Origin: Sodiomyces alkalinus F11 | Taxonomy: Eukaryota > Ascomycota > Sordariomycetes > Glomerellales > Plectosphaerellaceae | Reading direction: 5' to 3' | Assembly (NCBI RefSeq): GCF_003711515.1 | Contig: NW_021167093.1 | Coordinates: 236,643 to 300,642 of the forward strand | Length of the DNA stretch: 64,000 bases | Shown here: positions 48,058-61,325 of the stretch, piece by piece | Layout: the number at the start of each line of letters is the position of its first letter | Position numbering within the stretch: position 1 is the first letter of the stretch | The notes under the pieces: model-generated | What the model was told of the DNA's origin: nothing | Seen by the model: only the letters and a program-made list of their open reading frames with translations | Database searches by the model: none | Position numbers and translations under genes: made by a program

Positions 48058-51000
48058 CACTCCCTAATCGCCCTAAAACGTTAGTTAGGCGATTAAAGCT
48101 ATTCATAACCGGCAGACATAACGGGTATATAGCCTATATAATCTCTTCGCTATAACCGCCCTTAAAGTCGTCCTCCAGGTCCTTAAAGTACTCTATCCGG
48201 ACTTCCTCCAGCTATTTTTACTATAGCCGTTCCCGTATATCCATTACTCCTACCTAGGACCTAAATATCTTAAATTTCTTACCGTATAACGCCTTCGTTA
48301 ATCCGTCTACCACTATTTCCGCGCTCGTAATATATATTACGAGTATTTACCCATATTCCTTTACTTAATATAACTAGTGGCCGTGGATATTAATATAGCG
48401 GAGACGCGTTATTAATATACTAATCTCTTAATTAACTAATCGAATCGTTCAGTTATTATCATATAAGATTCTTAATTCCGGATCGTTAAATTCCACTCCT
48501 ATACTAAGTAATAGGCATTATAAAAAGATACCATTTTTTATACTTTATACTAATACTAATAGCTCTGCTTCCGTTATTAACGTTATATCCGTATCCTGCT
48601 TATTAGCGCGCCACGCGATTATACCGCTAAATAAGCGTATCACGTACTCTTAATTACTCTTTCGATTAAGGGTATTATTAGTAAATAAGGCGTTAGTATA
48701 GATTTCGATAGCATCGCCACCTCCTAATTCCAATATAAGCGATTAGCTATTAATTAGATAAAGGATTAGATAGTCGGCGGCCTTATAGTGTATAGGCGCT
48801 GGATTAACGTTAAAATAGTATAGCCTTAATACTATAAAGGCGATATCTAGCCGCGATATCAGTACTACGTATAGTATAGATCCTATCCTCCATTGATAGC
48901 TTTTAACGTTAGTCGAGGTCCCTAAATAGGGTAGTAGCTCTATAACCTTAATTAGGTGCGTTAAGCGATAGTTACTACTATAATTACTATTCGGCTTTAA
49001 TAGGCGTTCTAATTTAGTAATATACTCGCGTTATAATAGCCAGATTGTACGGGCGACACGGTTACGAATAACCTTAATACTAAGGAACTACTATAAAGGA
49101 TCGCTACCTTATAGGTTATAGTAGTGTCGTAGGTTATTAATAGACTACTCTATCTACGGCTTATAGTATTCCTTATAAGTAATAATACTATTGTTAACGT
49201 AGAAGAATAGAATTAAACCGCGGCGCAGAAACTAACACGCTTCCTATAACACTATCTAGAAGCCGTCCGCTAAAAGGATAGCCGAAAAGTGCTTTTACTA
49301 AAGCAGTATGGACTCCTTAAGTCTATATAACGCCTTTTTTAGGTATAAACGACTTCTAAGGGCTAAAAGGCCTAATAGCGGGTATATAAAGATATCGTAG
49401 GGGAGAGGTACGTATATAAACGCGTTTATAACGTTAAATTATAATAGCGTAAGGTTACAATGGGCTACCCGTATCTATAGCCCCCTATCCCCTCGTGGCT
49501 CCGCAGGCAGTCTTTTTATACCTAGCGGAATACGTGGCTGTAAGGGTATAAGGGTATATCGCGAGGGTTCTTCGGAGGAGGAGGGAGGTCTTTAGGGTAG
49601 ATCTTTGCGGCCGCCGGGGTAACCGCTAGAGTAGCCGCTAGAGTAACCGCCGGGGTTATATTTCCCGAGACAGCCTGCTTAGTTATACTTCCCGTAGCTA
49701 CCGCCGGGGCTATAGATTCGCAGGGTATCGTTAAGCGTCGCTACAGCGCTATAGGTGTAGACCTTTTTAACCGTAATTTGGTTAGCGGAGTCCTATTTAA
49801 TATATATATATCCGGGGTGGAACGGCTAGTATTGAATACTATAACCTAATAGTTACTTTTCTAGCTATCTCCATACCTAATTAGTCGCGCTCCCCTATCT
49901 ATAAGGAGCCCTATAGCTATAACTAGAGGGGTATTATAGCACTATATTCCTCTATCTATAAAGAACCCTACGGCTATAACCGTAGAGGATTCACGATTTC
50001 CCAATATTACGGCTACTATTAGCGCTATAACCGATAGTAGAGTTACTAATAGAGTAGGAAGTAGTAGGTCGGGCGGATATAGACGGTGATTAGGCGCTAT
50101 ACCGGCTAAATTACACTAATCGTAACCTAAATCTTATCTTAATTAACTCGAGATAGCCTCCTCTACCCCCTTACGGCCGGGCCTTACGGACTATAACCTT
50201 AATAGCAATAACACCGTCAAGGAAGGGGATTCGGGGAGAAGCTCCCCCGGTAAAGGGTTAAGTTAAAAATAAGCAGTTATATATGGGGGGGGGTCCTTAG
50301 CTTATATGTCCGTAAACGGCCGTGAATCTCTAGCCCTCTCCTACTCGATCTAACTAATCAGGTCTTCTAGTTACTCCTCGGGTAATTAATAGAGGTTATC
50401 CTTAAAGGCGTTAATATCGCCATTAAAAAAGGCATATTCGTTAAAATCCATATCGCGTGTGCGAATAACGCGGTTATAGCGCCGGCCTAGTGCCTAGATA
50501 CGGAAGATATTAGTGCAATTGTAGCCGATAAGGTAACCGATATAGGTGCGGGGAGCGATACGATGTAAAAGCTTATTAGTGCCATTTTAGGCGTCCTTAG
50601 TTATCGCGTACGCCTTATAACCATAGGCTCGAAGATATAATAAAATCGGCTTCCTTTTAAGAAGGACCTCGTATAGCGTTTTCTACTACTTATTATACTA
50701 CCTTTATAGTGTGTGGTTATAGACGTACGTAGCCGTGGGAATAGCCTTAGGCTATATAAACAGCGGTGGCTTTATATATATATTCATCGCACGACCTTTT
50801 AAAATCAGCACTATAGTAGCGTGTTCGGCACCCCTATTCTATACTTAAGTATCGGTAGTAGAGGCCTCTAAAAGAATACCCTCTTCACGCAGGAATTAGG
50901 TAATATCGTAGGATTAAGTTAGCTTATTATTAGATTCGAAAACGCGCACCTTATAGCCTAATTAACGGTCTACCTAGGCAAGTAATTCCTTAATTATTTC

Positions 51001-53138
51001 GAGGATATCCACTACTAGCTTAATCTTTATAATATAGGTGGCCGTAAAACCACTATATCGGTCGGTGAAAAACATAAACCGCGAGTCCCCGTCAGACATT
51101 CGGTCGAAATCCGTGAAATTAATCGCCCACCATTCCCCTACGGAAGCAGATATAGTACGAGGGTGCCTACTAATATACCGTTTAATCTTTATAAGCTCGT
51201 AGGTCTTATAGTCGATAGTTATTAGTCCCTTTATTTTAACCCCCTGCGTCTACTCTTCTAGGTACCTAAAAGGCTTAGGGCCAGCGTGCCCTAGCCGCAG
51301 ATACTATAAGATGCCTTCGGCAGTACTTAGATAACGTATCATTAATTTATAGACGGCTTTTCGGGTAAAAGAAAAGCCTAGAAAAGCAGCCGCAGATTAG
51401 TCAGAGGGCACGTATTTAATAACGGTTTAATCGAATTAGTGACTTAGCTAGCATAGTATAGATCCATCGGCACGTCTAAGGCAGTTATTTAGTGTCTTTT
51501 GATCCTACTAGTATCCTTATAGTCGTAACCGTTAGTTTAAGATTAAATTACAGACAAAATCTTCGTAGTATACGACGTTTAATAGTCTACAGTCAAGGCG
51601 TTCTATTAGTCCGTTCAATCTCACAGTCACGTTACCGTAACCTTTAATAGACAGCGACAAGCTACCTACGACTACGCAGTCTCCCTATATAGCAGGTATA
51701 AAATCAGAAAAACAGGAAAAATCATTAGAAATATACATAATAGCGCTGGAATTAAGGATAGCAGAGGCTCGAAGAGGGTAACTAGCAGCAGCGGTTCCTA
51801 CTGTAAAGCTAGCGGCGTAGGAGACGCCGCTACGGACACTACTATAGTTAAGTCACGCCTCTTTAAGCTATACAGAGTCTTGGCCTATATCCTTCTTCAC
51901 TTTCTTTACGGCGTGCAGTTCTTCCACTTCCGCACGTATAGTAGGGTCGTATTTAAGGATCCGGTCAACGGTTATTTTAGTGTTTTCGTAGGGTATCCAG
52001 CCATTTAACGCTATCTCCGGAAAGATATAGTAATAGGCGTTAATATTATAATACGGCGTAGCGTATATTTAACAGAGTTCCCCTTATCGGAGGGCAGATT
52101 AACGTCTTTTAGAAAAAGAACGGTTAGTTATTAAAGCAGCAGAAGGTATAGCTATAGATACCGCGGTAGTAGGCTTCTTAGCTTTATTCTTCCCACGGCC
52201 GCCCTTCTTACGGCGCTTAGCCGTGGCCTCTAAGGTATCTTCACCCTCCTCGCTTCCAGTATATAGTGCAGAGAATACTATAGCGCGGTAGCTACCGCGT
52301 TTTCCTTAGTCTTTAAGTCTAGTATTAATATTTCTCTGGCTAAGGGTATAAAGGTCTTCGGGTATAATGACTTAGTTATCTATAAGGCGTCCCTTGGCCT
52401 TAGTCTAATCGCGGCCGGTATAGGGGCGTATACCTTTAGAGAAATCTATAACCTATATATACGTAGCGGGCTTCGAACCGGTATCTTTATAGCTTTATAG
52501 CAGTAGCTACCACTTGTCTAACTACTCCCCGAGTTTCTTAAGGCTATTCGCAGGGTAATAAGTATACTTAATATACTCTTCGTGGGTATCGGTTTAGCGG
52601 GTAGCCAGGTACTAATCGGTATCGCGTTTAACGGCGATATACACCTAGCGAGGTATACCTCCTCGTAGTAGTTATCTACGGCTTTAGTTGATAGTATTAA
52701 CCTGGCAGGTTAGTATAGCGTTAATCCCCTTTAGGTAGCTATCGTATTACGCTTATAGGATTTTCTAGCGCGCGATTTCGATATCGTACGCTTTTTAGCC
52801 AGTATTCGTAAGATCGAGATATTCCGTAGGAGTGTGCCTAAGCGTTATAGAAGGGAAAGACTTATAATTCGGTATTATAGACTCCTCGGGGGCTTAAGTC
52901 GGATCGACTAGGCGGAGAAACCGCTACACGTTATTATAGGTGGTAACCAATTCGTACAGGCATAGCCAGAGCTCCTAATCCTTATAGGCTTTATACGTAA
53001 CAGGGCTAAGATACGATATCTTAATAGTTATTTATAGATTAATACGCTATATCGGCGCGGCTAGCTGTCTTTTTAATCAGTAATAATAAAGGTAGGTAAA
53101 AATAGGTATATCTTAACTTAGTAAGTAAGACTCTTCAT

Positions 53139-53341
53139 TATCAGATAAAGCGTAGTCAAAATCGTTATAAAATAGGTCAAAATTAATTAAGGCAATTATA
53201 TATAACTATAACTGTCTCAGACCGTCAGGGAAACGCTACCACCGTATTTTATATAGTGCAGATTCTGCAAGCGTCCACCCGGATTATACTCTTAGCAATC
53301 CGGTCTATTACGTAACCGAAAAGACTATAGTCTGTTCGGCA
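53139..53341 (-). repeat. Nested Copia 5' LTR (203 bp)
   Basis: It starts TATCAGATAAAGCG and ends TTCGGCA, keeping the original terminal CA that became TA in the other copy. The sequence just inside does not match the initiator tRNA-Met half site seen in Copia-C and Copia-D. Confidence 0.92.
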
Positions 53342-53346
53342 GAGGC

Positions 53347-53992
53347 TGCCCTTAAACGAAGCTATAGGTTATCGGGAGGCGACGAAATCCGTTAGTTTCT
53401 AGGAATTAAGGCTCTAAGGGATAGAGCTATATATAGATTATAGCTATTATAATCCTCCTATATAGAGAAGATCGCGGTTAAATACTACGTAGATATCCTT
53501 TATCGAAAACCAGTAAAGGTCCTATTATTAACTATAAAGCCGTTAATACTACGCGATAGTATACGTACGTCGATTCCCGAGGTCCGCTAATATCAGGGTA
53601 TAACAGATTTAATCCTATATACCGCTATCGTGATAAGACCCTATATCGCGCTCGCCTATTCGAAGCTTTCCTAATATAATATTAACCCCTCCTTTAACCA
53701 CCTTAAGAGGGCTTAATAAGTGCTGCTATTCTTATATTATACGAGGCACTATTACCTCGAATCTGGTAGGGATAGAATCTTCCTAACCGTAAATAAGGCG
53801 TCCTTCGGGGATAATCCAGACCGTAAAAGCTCCTAAGGATACGCGATAAAGCTCTTCGGTAGCACTATTAACTAGAAGGCGGGTAAGTAACCGATAGTTA
53901 CGACGTCGTTAATAGAGTCGGAACTACTCGCTCTTATAGAGGCCGCTAAGGAGACGTTATTGGTTAATCGGATGTTAATAGATTTAAAGCTT
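53347..53992 (+). pseudogene. Copia-E, right part (RT end and RNase H)
   Basis: It continues the RT frame of 47340-47849: LKRSYRLSGGDEIR, FLGIKALRDRA, then YIEKIAVKYYVD. RNase H-like blocks are NKASFGDNPDRKSS and SLIESELLALIEAAKE. The frame breaks off at LINE-2b near 53993, before a 3' LTR, so the 3' end of Copia-E is missing here. Confidence 0.82.
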
Positions 53993-56900
53993 ACCCGGGG
54001 TCCTAGAGAAAACCTTTATACTTATCCTTAGGTAGAGTAATACTATTATAGGGCCGATATAACCCCGGTTTAGGGGGGGTAGCGTAGGTGGTAGACACGC
54101 CTGGTGGCCGCGTAAGGCTATGGGTTTGAATCCTACTCCCCTTAATCGTGCGCGATGTTTTTCGCGCGCGACCTACCCGGAGCTCCTGCACGTTATAGGG
54201 GTCCCCGTATATTCGGGGAGATATTTATCAGCTTACGCGCTAATAAGTAGAACCACACTGCCTCTAGTACGTACCCTCCTTAGGGGGGGGGGGGGTATAT
54301 ACCTATCACGCGTAATTGAGCGCACCTATACACTTACTGCGATCGAGCCCTAGAGCCTAAGGAACTACAGGGAGCGCGCACTACTATAAAGATAAGTCCC
54401 GGACTAATAACTCTGGTTCGCCTATTCTTTACTTTCATATACAGGTTATATCAATAACTAGATACTCGTTATAGGATTAGTCTCCTTAATAGACTCGTGC
54501 TATAGCTCTAGGGCTATATACACATATTAAAAAAAAAAAAAAAAACCCGGTTTATCTTTTCTACGTATCTAGATTATACCTCTAGGCTAATAAGAGAGCG
54601 GGGGCCGTGTAAGTATTATAGCGTCTCCGCTATAGGATGGCCGCGGTATACTATACTCTGTCTTCTTATATCCCCGTAGACTATTACTATTATCCCTTCT
54701 ATTTAATTAATAAAGAGAATTAGTAAGGTATACGCTCCTGCCTCCTTTAAGGTAGGTGCTTACTATATCCTATAATAGGTAGGTAGGGTCCGCCTATAAC
54801 CGTAAAACAATAGATAGTTAATAGCCGATAAGGCCTTCTTTATTTTTCTTTCTTTTTCCTATAACGCTATCCAGTGTATTATAGGTTTTCCACCTATCAC
54901 GTTTCCCCTTATAGTCCTGCGGGCTTACCGCTACGGCGTTATACTAACTAGTACTATCTTAGTATTCCAGTTCTATTTTTCTTATATATTGCTCTAATAT
55001 ATAGTTTATAGGTGGCGCTATAGCGGTATAAGGCTAACTAGGTAGTATAATAATAGTAATAATACCAGAGAGAATAGTAATAACTATTAGAATATAAGTA
55101 TTTTAATAGTATAGTGCTGCCTCGGTACTAGCGTGCTAATTAAGTTATAGATAGCGTTTACTAATAATAAGAACCGTTATTATAAGCGGGGAATAATTTG
55201 AGTTCTACCAAATATAGACTATAATAGTGTCAAGGGAGTATTAAGGCGGGGTCGTGGCGGCTAATATAAGGTAGTTATCTATGTTATAGTAGGCGTTTAG
55301 GTATATATTTCGACGATATCGAAGTATATACTAACACTATAGGAACTAGTACCGTATACTTCTAGTACATTAATAGCCGGTGTCTATATAAGGATATAAG
55401 TCGTCTTTACGCCGTGGCAGTATTACTAGTATACTAAGGTAATTAGATCTAATAGGTTAATAGGTCCCCTCCGCTGCTAAAAAACAGTAATAACGTCTTA
55501 TAGACGTTTATATAGCCTACCTATTAGTAAAGGCTACCGGTAACGGTAGTATCGCTATAGTAAGTAGTCTCTTTTCGGTATCGCAGTAGCGCCTTACTAA
55601 TATTCTATAGGCTAAAGAGCGCCTAAAAACGGCGGCCTTATCCATTGGGTAGGCTATCTCTTGGGCGCTCCCTTCCGGTGACGGCCGTGACGGTACTTTA
55701 TTAGTAGAGGTAGTAGTATAAGATATACCCTATCGAGTTTATTGTATAAAGGGCATAATAGGCGCTATAGTGAATTATTATATAAGTAGTCCGTTTTTAA
55801 TTCCGCTACGGCTTCTTTACAGTACTAGTATAGCTAACTAGCTATCTTTATAAGGTCTTAAGTATACTAAGAGCGGTATTAGCCCCTCTAAGGGGGGTAA
55901 TAGTAATGAAGATAGCGAGAAATAATACTAGTATCGTTTCGATATTACTAGGGTCCTGGCTTATAAGGCCCCCTTTGATACTAATCCGAGCCGTTATATT
56001 ACCTCTCCTCCGCTATAATACTACTGTGTTTTCGTAGGCTTTTATAACTTTAAGGGCGAGGCGGAAGTCGTTAAGCCTTTTCTGCTATATAAACCACGTA
56101 GCGATCGCGCCAGCTTTAGCATTATATTTCAGTGCCTTATATAAATCCCCTTTAGTCGTAAGCGGTCTCTTTATAGCATTGAAAAAGCCCCTAAGCTCTT
56201 CCTTAGTTATATCTTAGTAGTAGAGTACTATATACTCCGCTATTTCTACCCCTTTATCGTCGTAGAGGCACCGCCTTAATAGAACTTCCGGTGCTTTTAC
56301 TATAGCTAGGAAGGCGTATAGGCCTAGTTTTTCGGATGGATCTTAGTAAGTATAGAGCTTTAAAGCTTAAGGAGTCCTTTATATTTCCAGAGGGAGCGTT
56401 ATATTAGGAGGCGGCTCGGTACCGTTATAGTATAGGTATAGGGCCGCTATACTGCCGCTTAGGCTTTGCCCTATACCTTTATAAGGGCCTTTCTTATAGG
56501 GGAGGTTCCCGCCTAGGTTATTAAGGCGGTAAGCTAGGTAGTCTATATAAGGGCTATATAGGTCCTATAGCATTAATTCGGTGCCGCTAGGGCTCTCGCC
56601 GCGGTATATACCCCGGCTAGTACCTTACCCTCGGTGCCCTATTCCTATATCCATAGGACTTTCTGGGTACTAAGGCTTAAAAGGTATAGGTTAAGGGGTA
56701 GATACAGGTCTTTTTTTCGAGAACCCTAATCGGTATAGCCTAGTAGGCTCCTACTACTAGCCGGAGGTACTAGTTCTATACTGCTATAAGTGCTATTACA
56801 GGCCTATACCGGGGACCGGCCCTTATCTTATAGACGGCTAAGGCGTAGTAGGCTATTACTAGTCTTATTACCGCGAGGTATAGCCTCCTTATATCTGCGA

Positions 56901-58366
56901 AGCTATACCCTTACACTATTGTACTTAACCTTAAAAGGGCGTAGGTTTAGGTAGTAAGGCGCCTTTTTACATTTTTAGTGTATTATCGGAAGTCGAGTTT
57001 CCTATTAGGCCAAATAGGCGTAGTGCCTCCGTTACTAGTACCGAAGTAGTATTATAAGGGAGCGGGGTAGGTAAGGGTTAGTAGGCCTTCGAGAAGGGAA
57101 TATAGATATACTTAGCTAGTTAAAACTATAGTCCGCTTACTATCTCCTAGTCTAGGTAAATACGATACGAGGCGGTAAGGCGGCACTATATTTATACCTT
57201 TATTCGACTAAAAGCAATAATATTCGGGTTTTAATAAAACCTGCTATTATGGTTTTAGGGATTCTCTTTAGTTCCTTATAAAGGATAGAGATATAGCGGA
57301 TAAAGATAATAGGAGAGATTAGGGAGCCTTATATTATACCCTAGCGGAGGTGCCGCGGGGGGGCTATTTTGCCGTTAAGTAATAGCTAGGCTATACGGCC
57401 TTAAAGGAAGCTACAGGCTAGGGCGGTACTCTACTAGGAGTACCCTTTCCTTTTAAGCACCTTAAGGAGCCGGGAATAGGGGACTATATTAAAAGCGCCC
57501 TTAATATCGAGTTAGAGTACTCAAGCCGTACCGCTCTAGGCGTAGCTCGCCTTTACTACCTTTATTACCCTTTATACTACTATCTTAGTACTCCGTCCGG
57601 TTCGGTGACTTATTTATCCCTCCGGGAGGAGCGGTTACTCCTCCGCTACGGTAATACTACCGTTAGCTAGTATTCCTTTAAGGACTTTATCTAATATACT
57701 AAGAAGTAATATTAGTCTTTACACTTTTATAACCCTATAATCCGCCGGCGGCCGGGCTTCCTTCCTAAGGACTACTATAATAGCGTAGCGCCACCTCCTT
57801 AGATAATAAGTCGCTTTAAGGCACACTATAAATATAGCATTTAATCTTTAATATAAAGGGGGGTCCGTAGGCCTTAAGGAGTCTTACTAGTAGCCTATTA
57901 GGCCTTAGCGCTACCTAGGACTTGGTCTTCTTAAGGCGTCCCTATATATCTATTATAGTAATATCGCGGCGGATATCCTATTTTGGGGGAAATACCATGC
58001 CTAGGGGCCTAAAGGTAGTAGAGTAGGGGGGGAGAAGAACTTCCTGCAAAGGACTTTAGGTTTTTTTACGTGTATTATAGCTAGGTTATCGCTATTGTTA
58101 TTATCTTAGCGTAGTGGTGGTACCGATAAGGGGTCTAGCAGTGCCCCGCCCTTTATCCGTACTTATTTCTAGAGTCGTTAGAGGTGGTTAGTATTCTTCC
58201 TAATCGAATAAAGTAGGTACTATTAGTACTGGCGCTTCGCTAACGCTACGGCTTTATCCCGGCACCTCTCCGCCTCCTAGAACTTATCCTATCGGTTCCG
58301 GGACTTCTTAGCTATATATCTACGGTAAAAGCGCCTTACTTCCTAGGTAAAAGCGGTTAGCTCACC
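53993..58366 (-). mobile_element. LINE-2b, 5'-truncated copy, interrupted by a SINE
   Basis: It is homologous to LINE-2a: it begins ACCCGGGG at the same relative point and follows 22622-25539 and 31717-33660, without the LINE-1a insert. RT blocks on the minus strand are recognisable at about 58200-56800. It carries a SINE at 54073-54545 close to the left end. On the right it is cut by LINE-1b at about 58366, so ORF1 and endonuclease are missing. It is heavily RIP-mutated, more AT-rich than copy a. Confidence 0.78.
54073..54545 (+). mobile_element. tRNA-headed SINE, copy 2 (473 bp)
   Basis: Same organisation as copy 1: TAGCGTAGGTGG (box A-like), GGGTTTGAATCC (box B with one RIP change), a hairpin with a T5 loop, the G-run near 54285, the LINE-1-like 3' end and a long A tail. 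It is flanked by the 9-bp duplication CCCGGTTTA (54064-54072 and 54546-54554), which also occurs uninterrupted in LINE-2a near 22673. Confidence 0.87.
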
Positions 58367-58370
58367 TACA

Positions 58371-61325
58371 GGCAAACTCACATAGGGGGACCTACGTTTT
58401 ACGTGCGAACGCCCGAAACCACTCGAAACAAATATCAATCAATAGCTCTTTTCAAGCTCTATACGCCTATCTATAGCCCTATATCGCGCAGGCGCTAGTT
58501 TAGGCGTACTATAAGTGCGAAAATGCCTGGGAATAGGCTTATAGCTCTTCCACGTGCGGGGGAAAAGTCTAACGTAGCCCGTGCATACGCCTACGCTGAT
58601 AAAGCAGTAAGCCTAGCTGCGTAGAGCCGCACCTACGACCTCTACACAACCACAATGCCATACACAATAACCTACTAGCTATAACGCTAGCCATAATAAC
58701 GTCCCTAATACCCTAACGCACCTAATGCCTCTAACGGCCCTACCGCCCCTGCCTCTAAGGTCCCTATAACTATAGAGGGCCTAGAAGAGATAGATATAGC
58801 TAATATATCTAATATAGAGGATTTAACCCTCGCTACGCCCCGTAATTTAAAAAGGCATCTTAGCCCCTCTACATCCACTACTAGACGTATTTCTAAGACC
58901 CGAATCGAATCCCCCTCTAACTCGGAGTTTAAGCGTAGTATTAGGGGGATAGCGTAGGTGGTAGACACGACTAGTGGCCGCGTAAGGCCGTGGGTTCAAA
59001 TCCCACTCCCCTTAATCGTGCGTAGATTTTTTAATTCGCGCGCGACCTACCCGGAGCTCCTGCACGTTATAGGGGTCCCCGTATATTCGGGGAGATATGT
59101 ATTAGCTTACGCGCTGATAAGTAGAACTATACTGCCTCAGGTACCGTACCCTCCTTAGGGGGGGAGGGTACGTACCTACCACGCGTAATTAAGCGCACCC
59201 ATACACACACCACTACGATCGGGCTATATAAGCTAGGGCACTTCGTGGAGCATGTAACCTGATAAGACAATTCCCGGAATAATAAGAGACCTAGATCGCT
59301 ATAATCTAAGGAAGCTATTTATAAGGATTTCACTTCACTATTAACAGGTTTATATAAATAAACTAGTTAACTCGTTATAGGATTAGTCTCCTTAATAGAC
59401 TCACGCTATAGCTCTAGGGCTGTATACGCGTATTAAATAACTAAAAAGAAAAAAGCGTAGTATTAAATAAGTGCCTACTAGAGTCTTTAGGGGTAGCGAT
59501 ATCCTAATACCCGACCCTTCCGAGCCACTATAAGAGGCCCTAAACCGAAGCCTATACAAGGGCCTATGTTTATAGAACCTAGTTACTAAAATCGGTATCT
59601 TTAACCCTATTAGGGTTGTAGGGAAGCCTTGGTAGCTAGGGACTCCGAATGCGTTTTATAGTATACTGGTTATTTCCATGTCTACTACTAAAGAGCCGAA
59701 GTACTGCCTAAAATAGAGGCTTTATATAGCCGGCTAGCGGCTAAAGGTTAATAAATATAGACCTATAACTCTTAGAACCCAGTCCTCTAACTACTAGAAA
59801 TTCGGATATACCCGAGGGACCTATAAAAGTCTCGTTACCTGCCCTATCTACGCTTTCGAAGGCCACGGGGAAGAATACTATTACTATAACGAGTATAAAA
59901 AATACGGAGACTACGAGTATAAGACCTGTAAGTGCTATGACTATAAGGGAGAGCACTCCCTCTTGAGTAAAGACTATAAGGTCTTTCGAACTCTAAAATT
60001 CTAAATTCTATAAATAAAGGGCCTTTTATTTTAAAAGATATCCGGTTTACTTAATATAATATTAATAAATAGGGCACAGCGTAGGAAGCTATCCTAGAAT
60101 AGGCTTTAGAAGCTTCGGCTACTATAATCCTTATTTAGAAACCTGCCTATATCTCGAAACCAGAAGGGTGGTTTATTCGGAACCACCCTGCTTTCTATAC
60201 CATTATACCTATATCCTAGAAATCCTAGTTTTTCCCTATTAAGCCTAGAGTCCTTACTTATATAAGAAAGGGCTCTAGTATTAATTTCTCACACTGTGAT
60301 AACCTTCTAGATAATATAGACGCGTAGATTATAGAGGTTTATTATCTATCGACCTTTTATATTCTACACGTTTATAATTAGATAGAATAGGACCCCGAAA
60401 CGATAGGCCGAGGGCCGCCTTCTAGCCCTACCCGTTCTACCTCTTCTACTTCTACTTCTTCTTCTTCTTTTCCCTTTTTTTAAGGCCCTAGAAGCCGGCC
60501 CTGGACTAAGGATCGAGTGCTATAAGGCCTATAGGTCCCTTAGCCTACCTTTATTATAGGGATCTTTAATAGAAACTACTAGTAGTGGAATAGGGCTACC
60601 ACTAACCAGGCTTCTATTAGGCCCTAGGCCTTAGTAGACTAGTTAGATAGTCTCGGGGCTACCTATTTAGTGCATTATAAAGAATTTAACCTAAACGCGG
60701 GGACCTTTTTTAGGTCTATCTTCGTTAAGAGTCGGTTATAGACCTCGCCTTTTACACGCCCGGCTTTAATCGTCTCCGCTTCGATAAGTGGCAATATATC
60801 GATAACACTACCTCCTTATACCGTGCTATCCTCCTTTCTGCTACTCTTTTAGGCTTTAAAGGTTCTATAAACAGGTCCCTCCCGCCAGCTTATAACTATA
60901 AGCTAGTAGATCAGGACCTATTTACGCGGACCCTAAAGAGCCTAGAACCTAGCCTTAACCAGGACCTTTAACAGGCTATTAACGCCTTAGACTAGGACTC
61001 TTTAGGTTCCTGCCTCTCGGATACTATTACCCTAGCTCTTTAGGCTTTAGTGCTTAAGTTAAAGATAATAGAGCGTTCGAAGCCGTGGTGGTCTAAAGAG
61101 CTAAAATCCCTGCGAAAATTAGCTAGCAGGGCTTTTAGAGTATTAAGAGAGACGAGTAAAAAGAGGGCCTCGGCTACCTAGCTAGCGTTTTTAGAAACCT
61201 CCTGGAAAGAAGCTCGAAACGCCTACTACCGGCCGGTAAAAATAGCAAAACACGACTACTAGGACGTCTTCCTAGCCCACGCCGAAGGCCCCGAGATTTT
61301 TAAGCCCTATAACTATACGAAGAGG
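58371..61325 (+). mobile_element. LINE-1b, deleted copy with SINE insertion
   Basis: It matches LINE-1a from its 5' end to the position equivalent to 26080, and then from the equivalent of about 26845 to 28681. An internal stretch of about 770 bp is lost and the element stops before RT. Endonuclease blocks are present at about 60080-60860 (a pyrimidine tract at about 60435-60480). A SINE lies at the deletion junction. The 3' half, tail and target duplication are absent, so the right end at 61325 is a rearrangement breakpoint rather than a natural LINE terminus. Confidence 0.83.
58944..59452 (+). mobile_element. tRNA-headed SINE, copy 3 (509 bp)
   Basis: Best-preserved head: GATAGCGTAGGTGGTAGAC and GGGTTCAAATCCCACTCCCC, with box A and box B spacing of a tRNA gene. 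A 13-bp duplication AAGCGTAGTATTA flanks it (58931-58943 and 59453-59465). A segment at about 59220-59340 is longer than in the other copies. The tail is AACTAAAAAGAAAA. Confidence 0.9.

Larger units (their letters stand above)
47855..53341 (-). mobile_element. Nested complete Copia (Copia-A family) inside Copia-E
   Basis: A 5.49-kb element with two 203-bp LTRs and a perfect 5-bp target duplication. On the minus strand: gag (about 53050-52100), protease near 51700 (ILNSSAIMYISND, with catalytic Asp read as Asn), integrase (about 51250-50650; WWAINFTDFDRM and EHATIVLILKGRAM), post-integrase block YGYKAYAIT (about 50610), Pro/Thr/Ala-rich linker (about 50300-49500) and RT plus RNase H (about 49450-48180). 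Linker and LTR match Copia-A at 1080-1454 and 8533-8734. It is RIP-inactivated. Confidence 0.93.

Noticed and set aside
54003..54353. Open frames on both strands near 54003-54353 and 58958-59158
   Set aside because: They run through SINE heads and are repeated with the SINE; non-coding.
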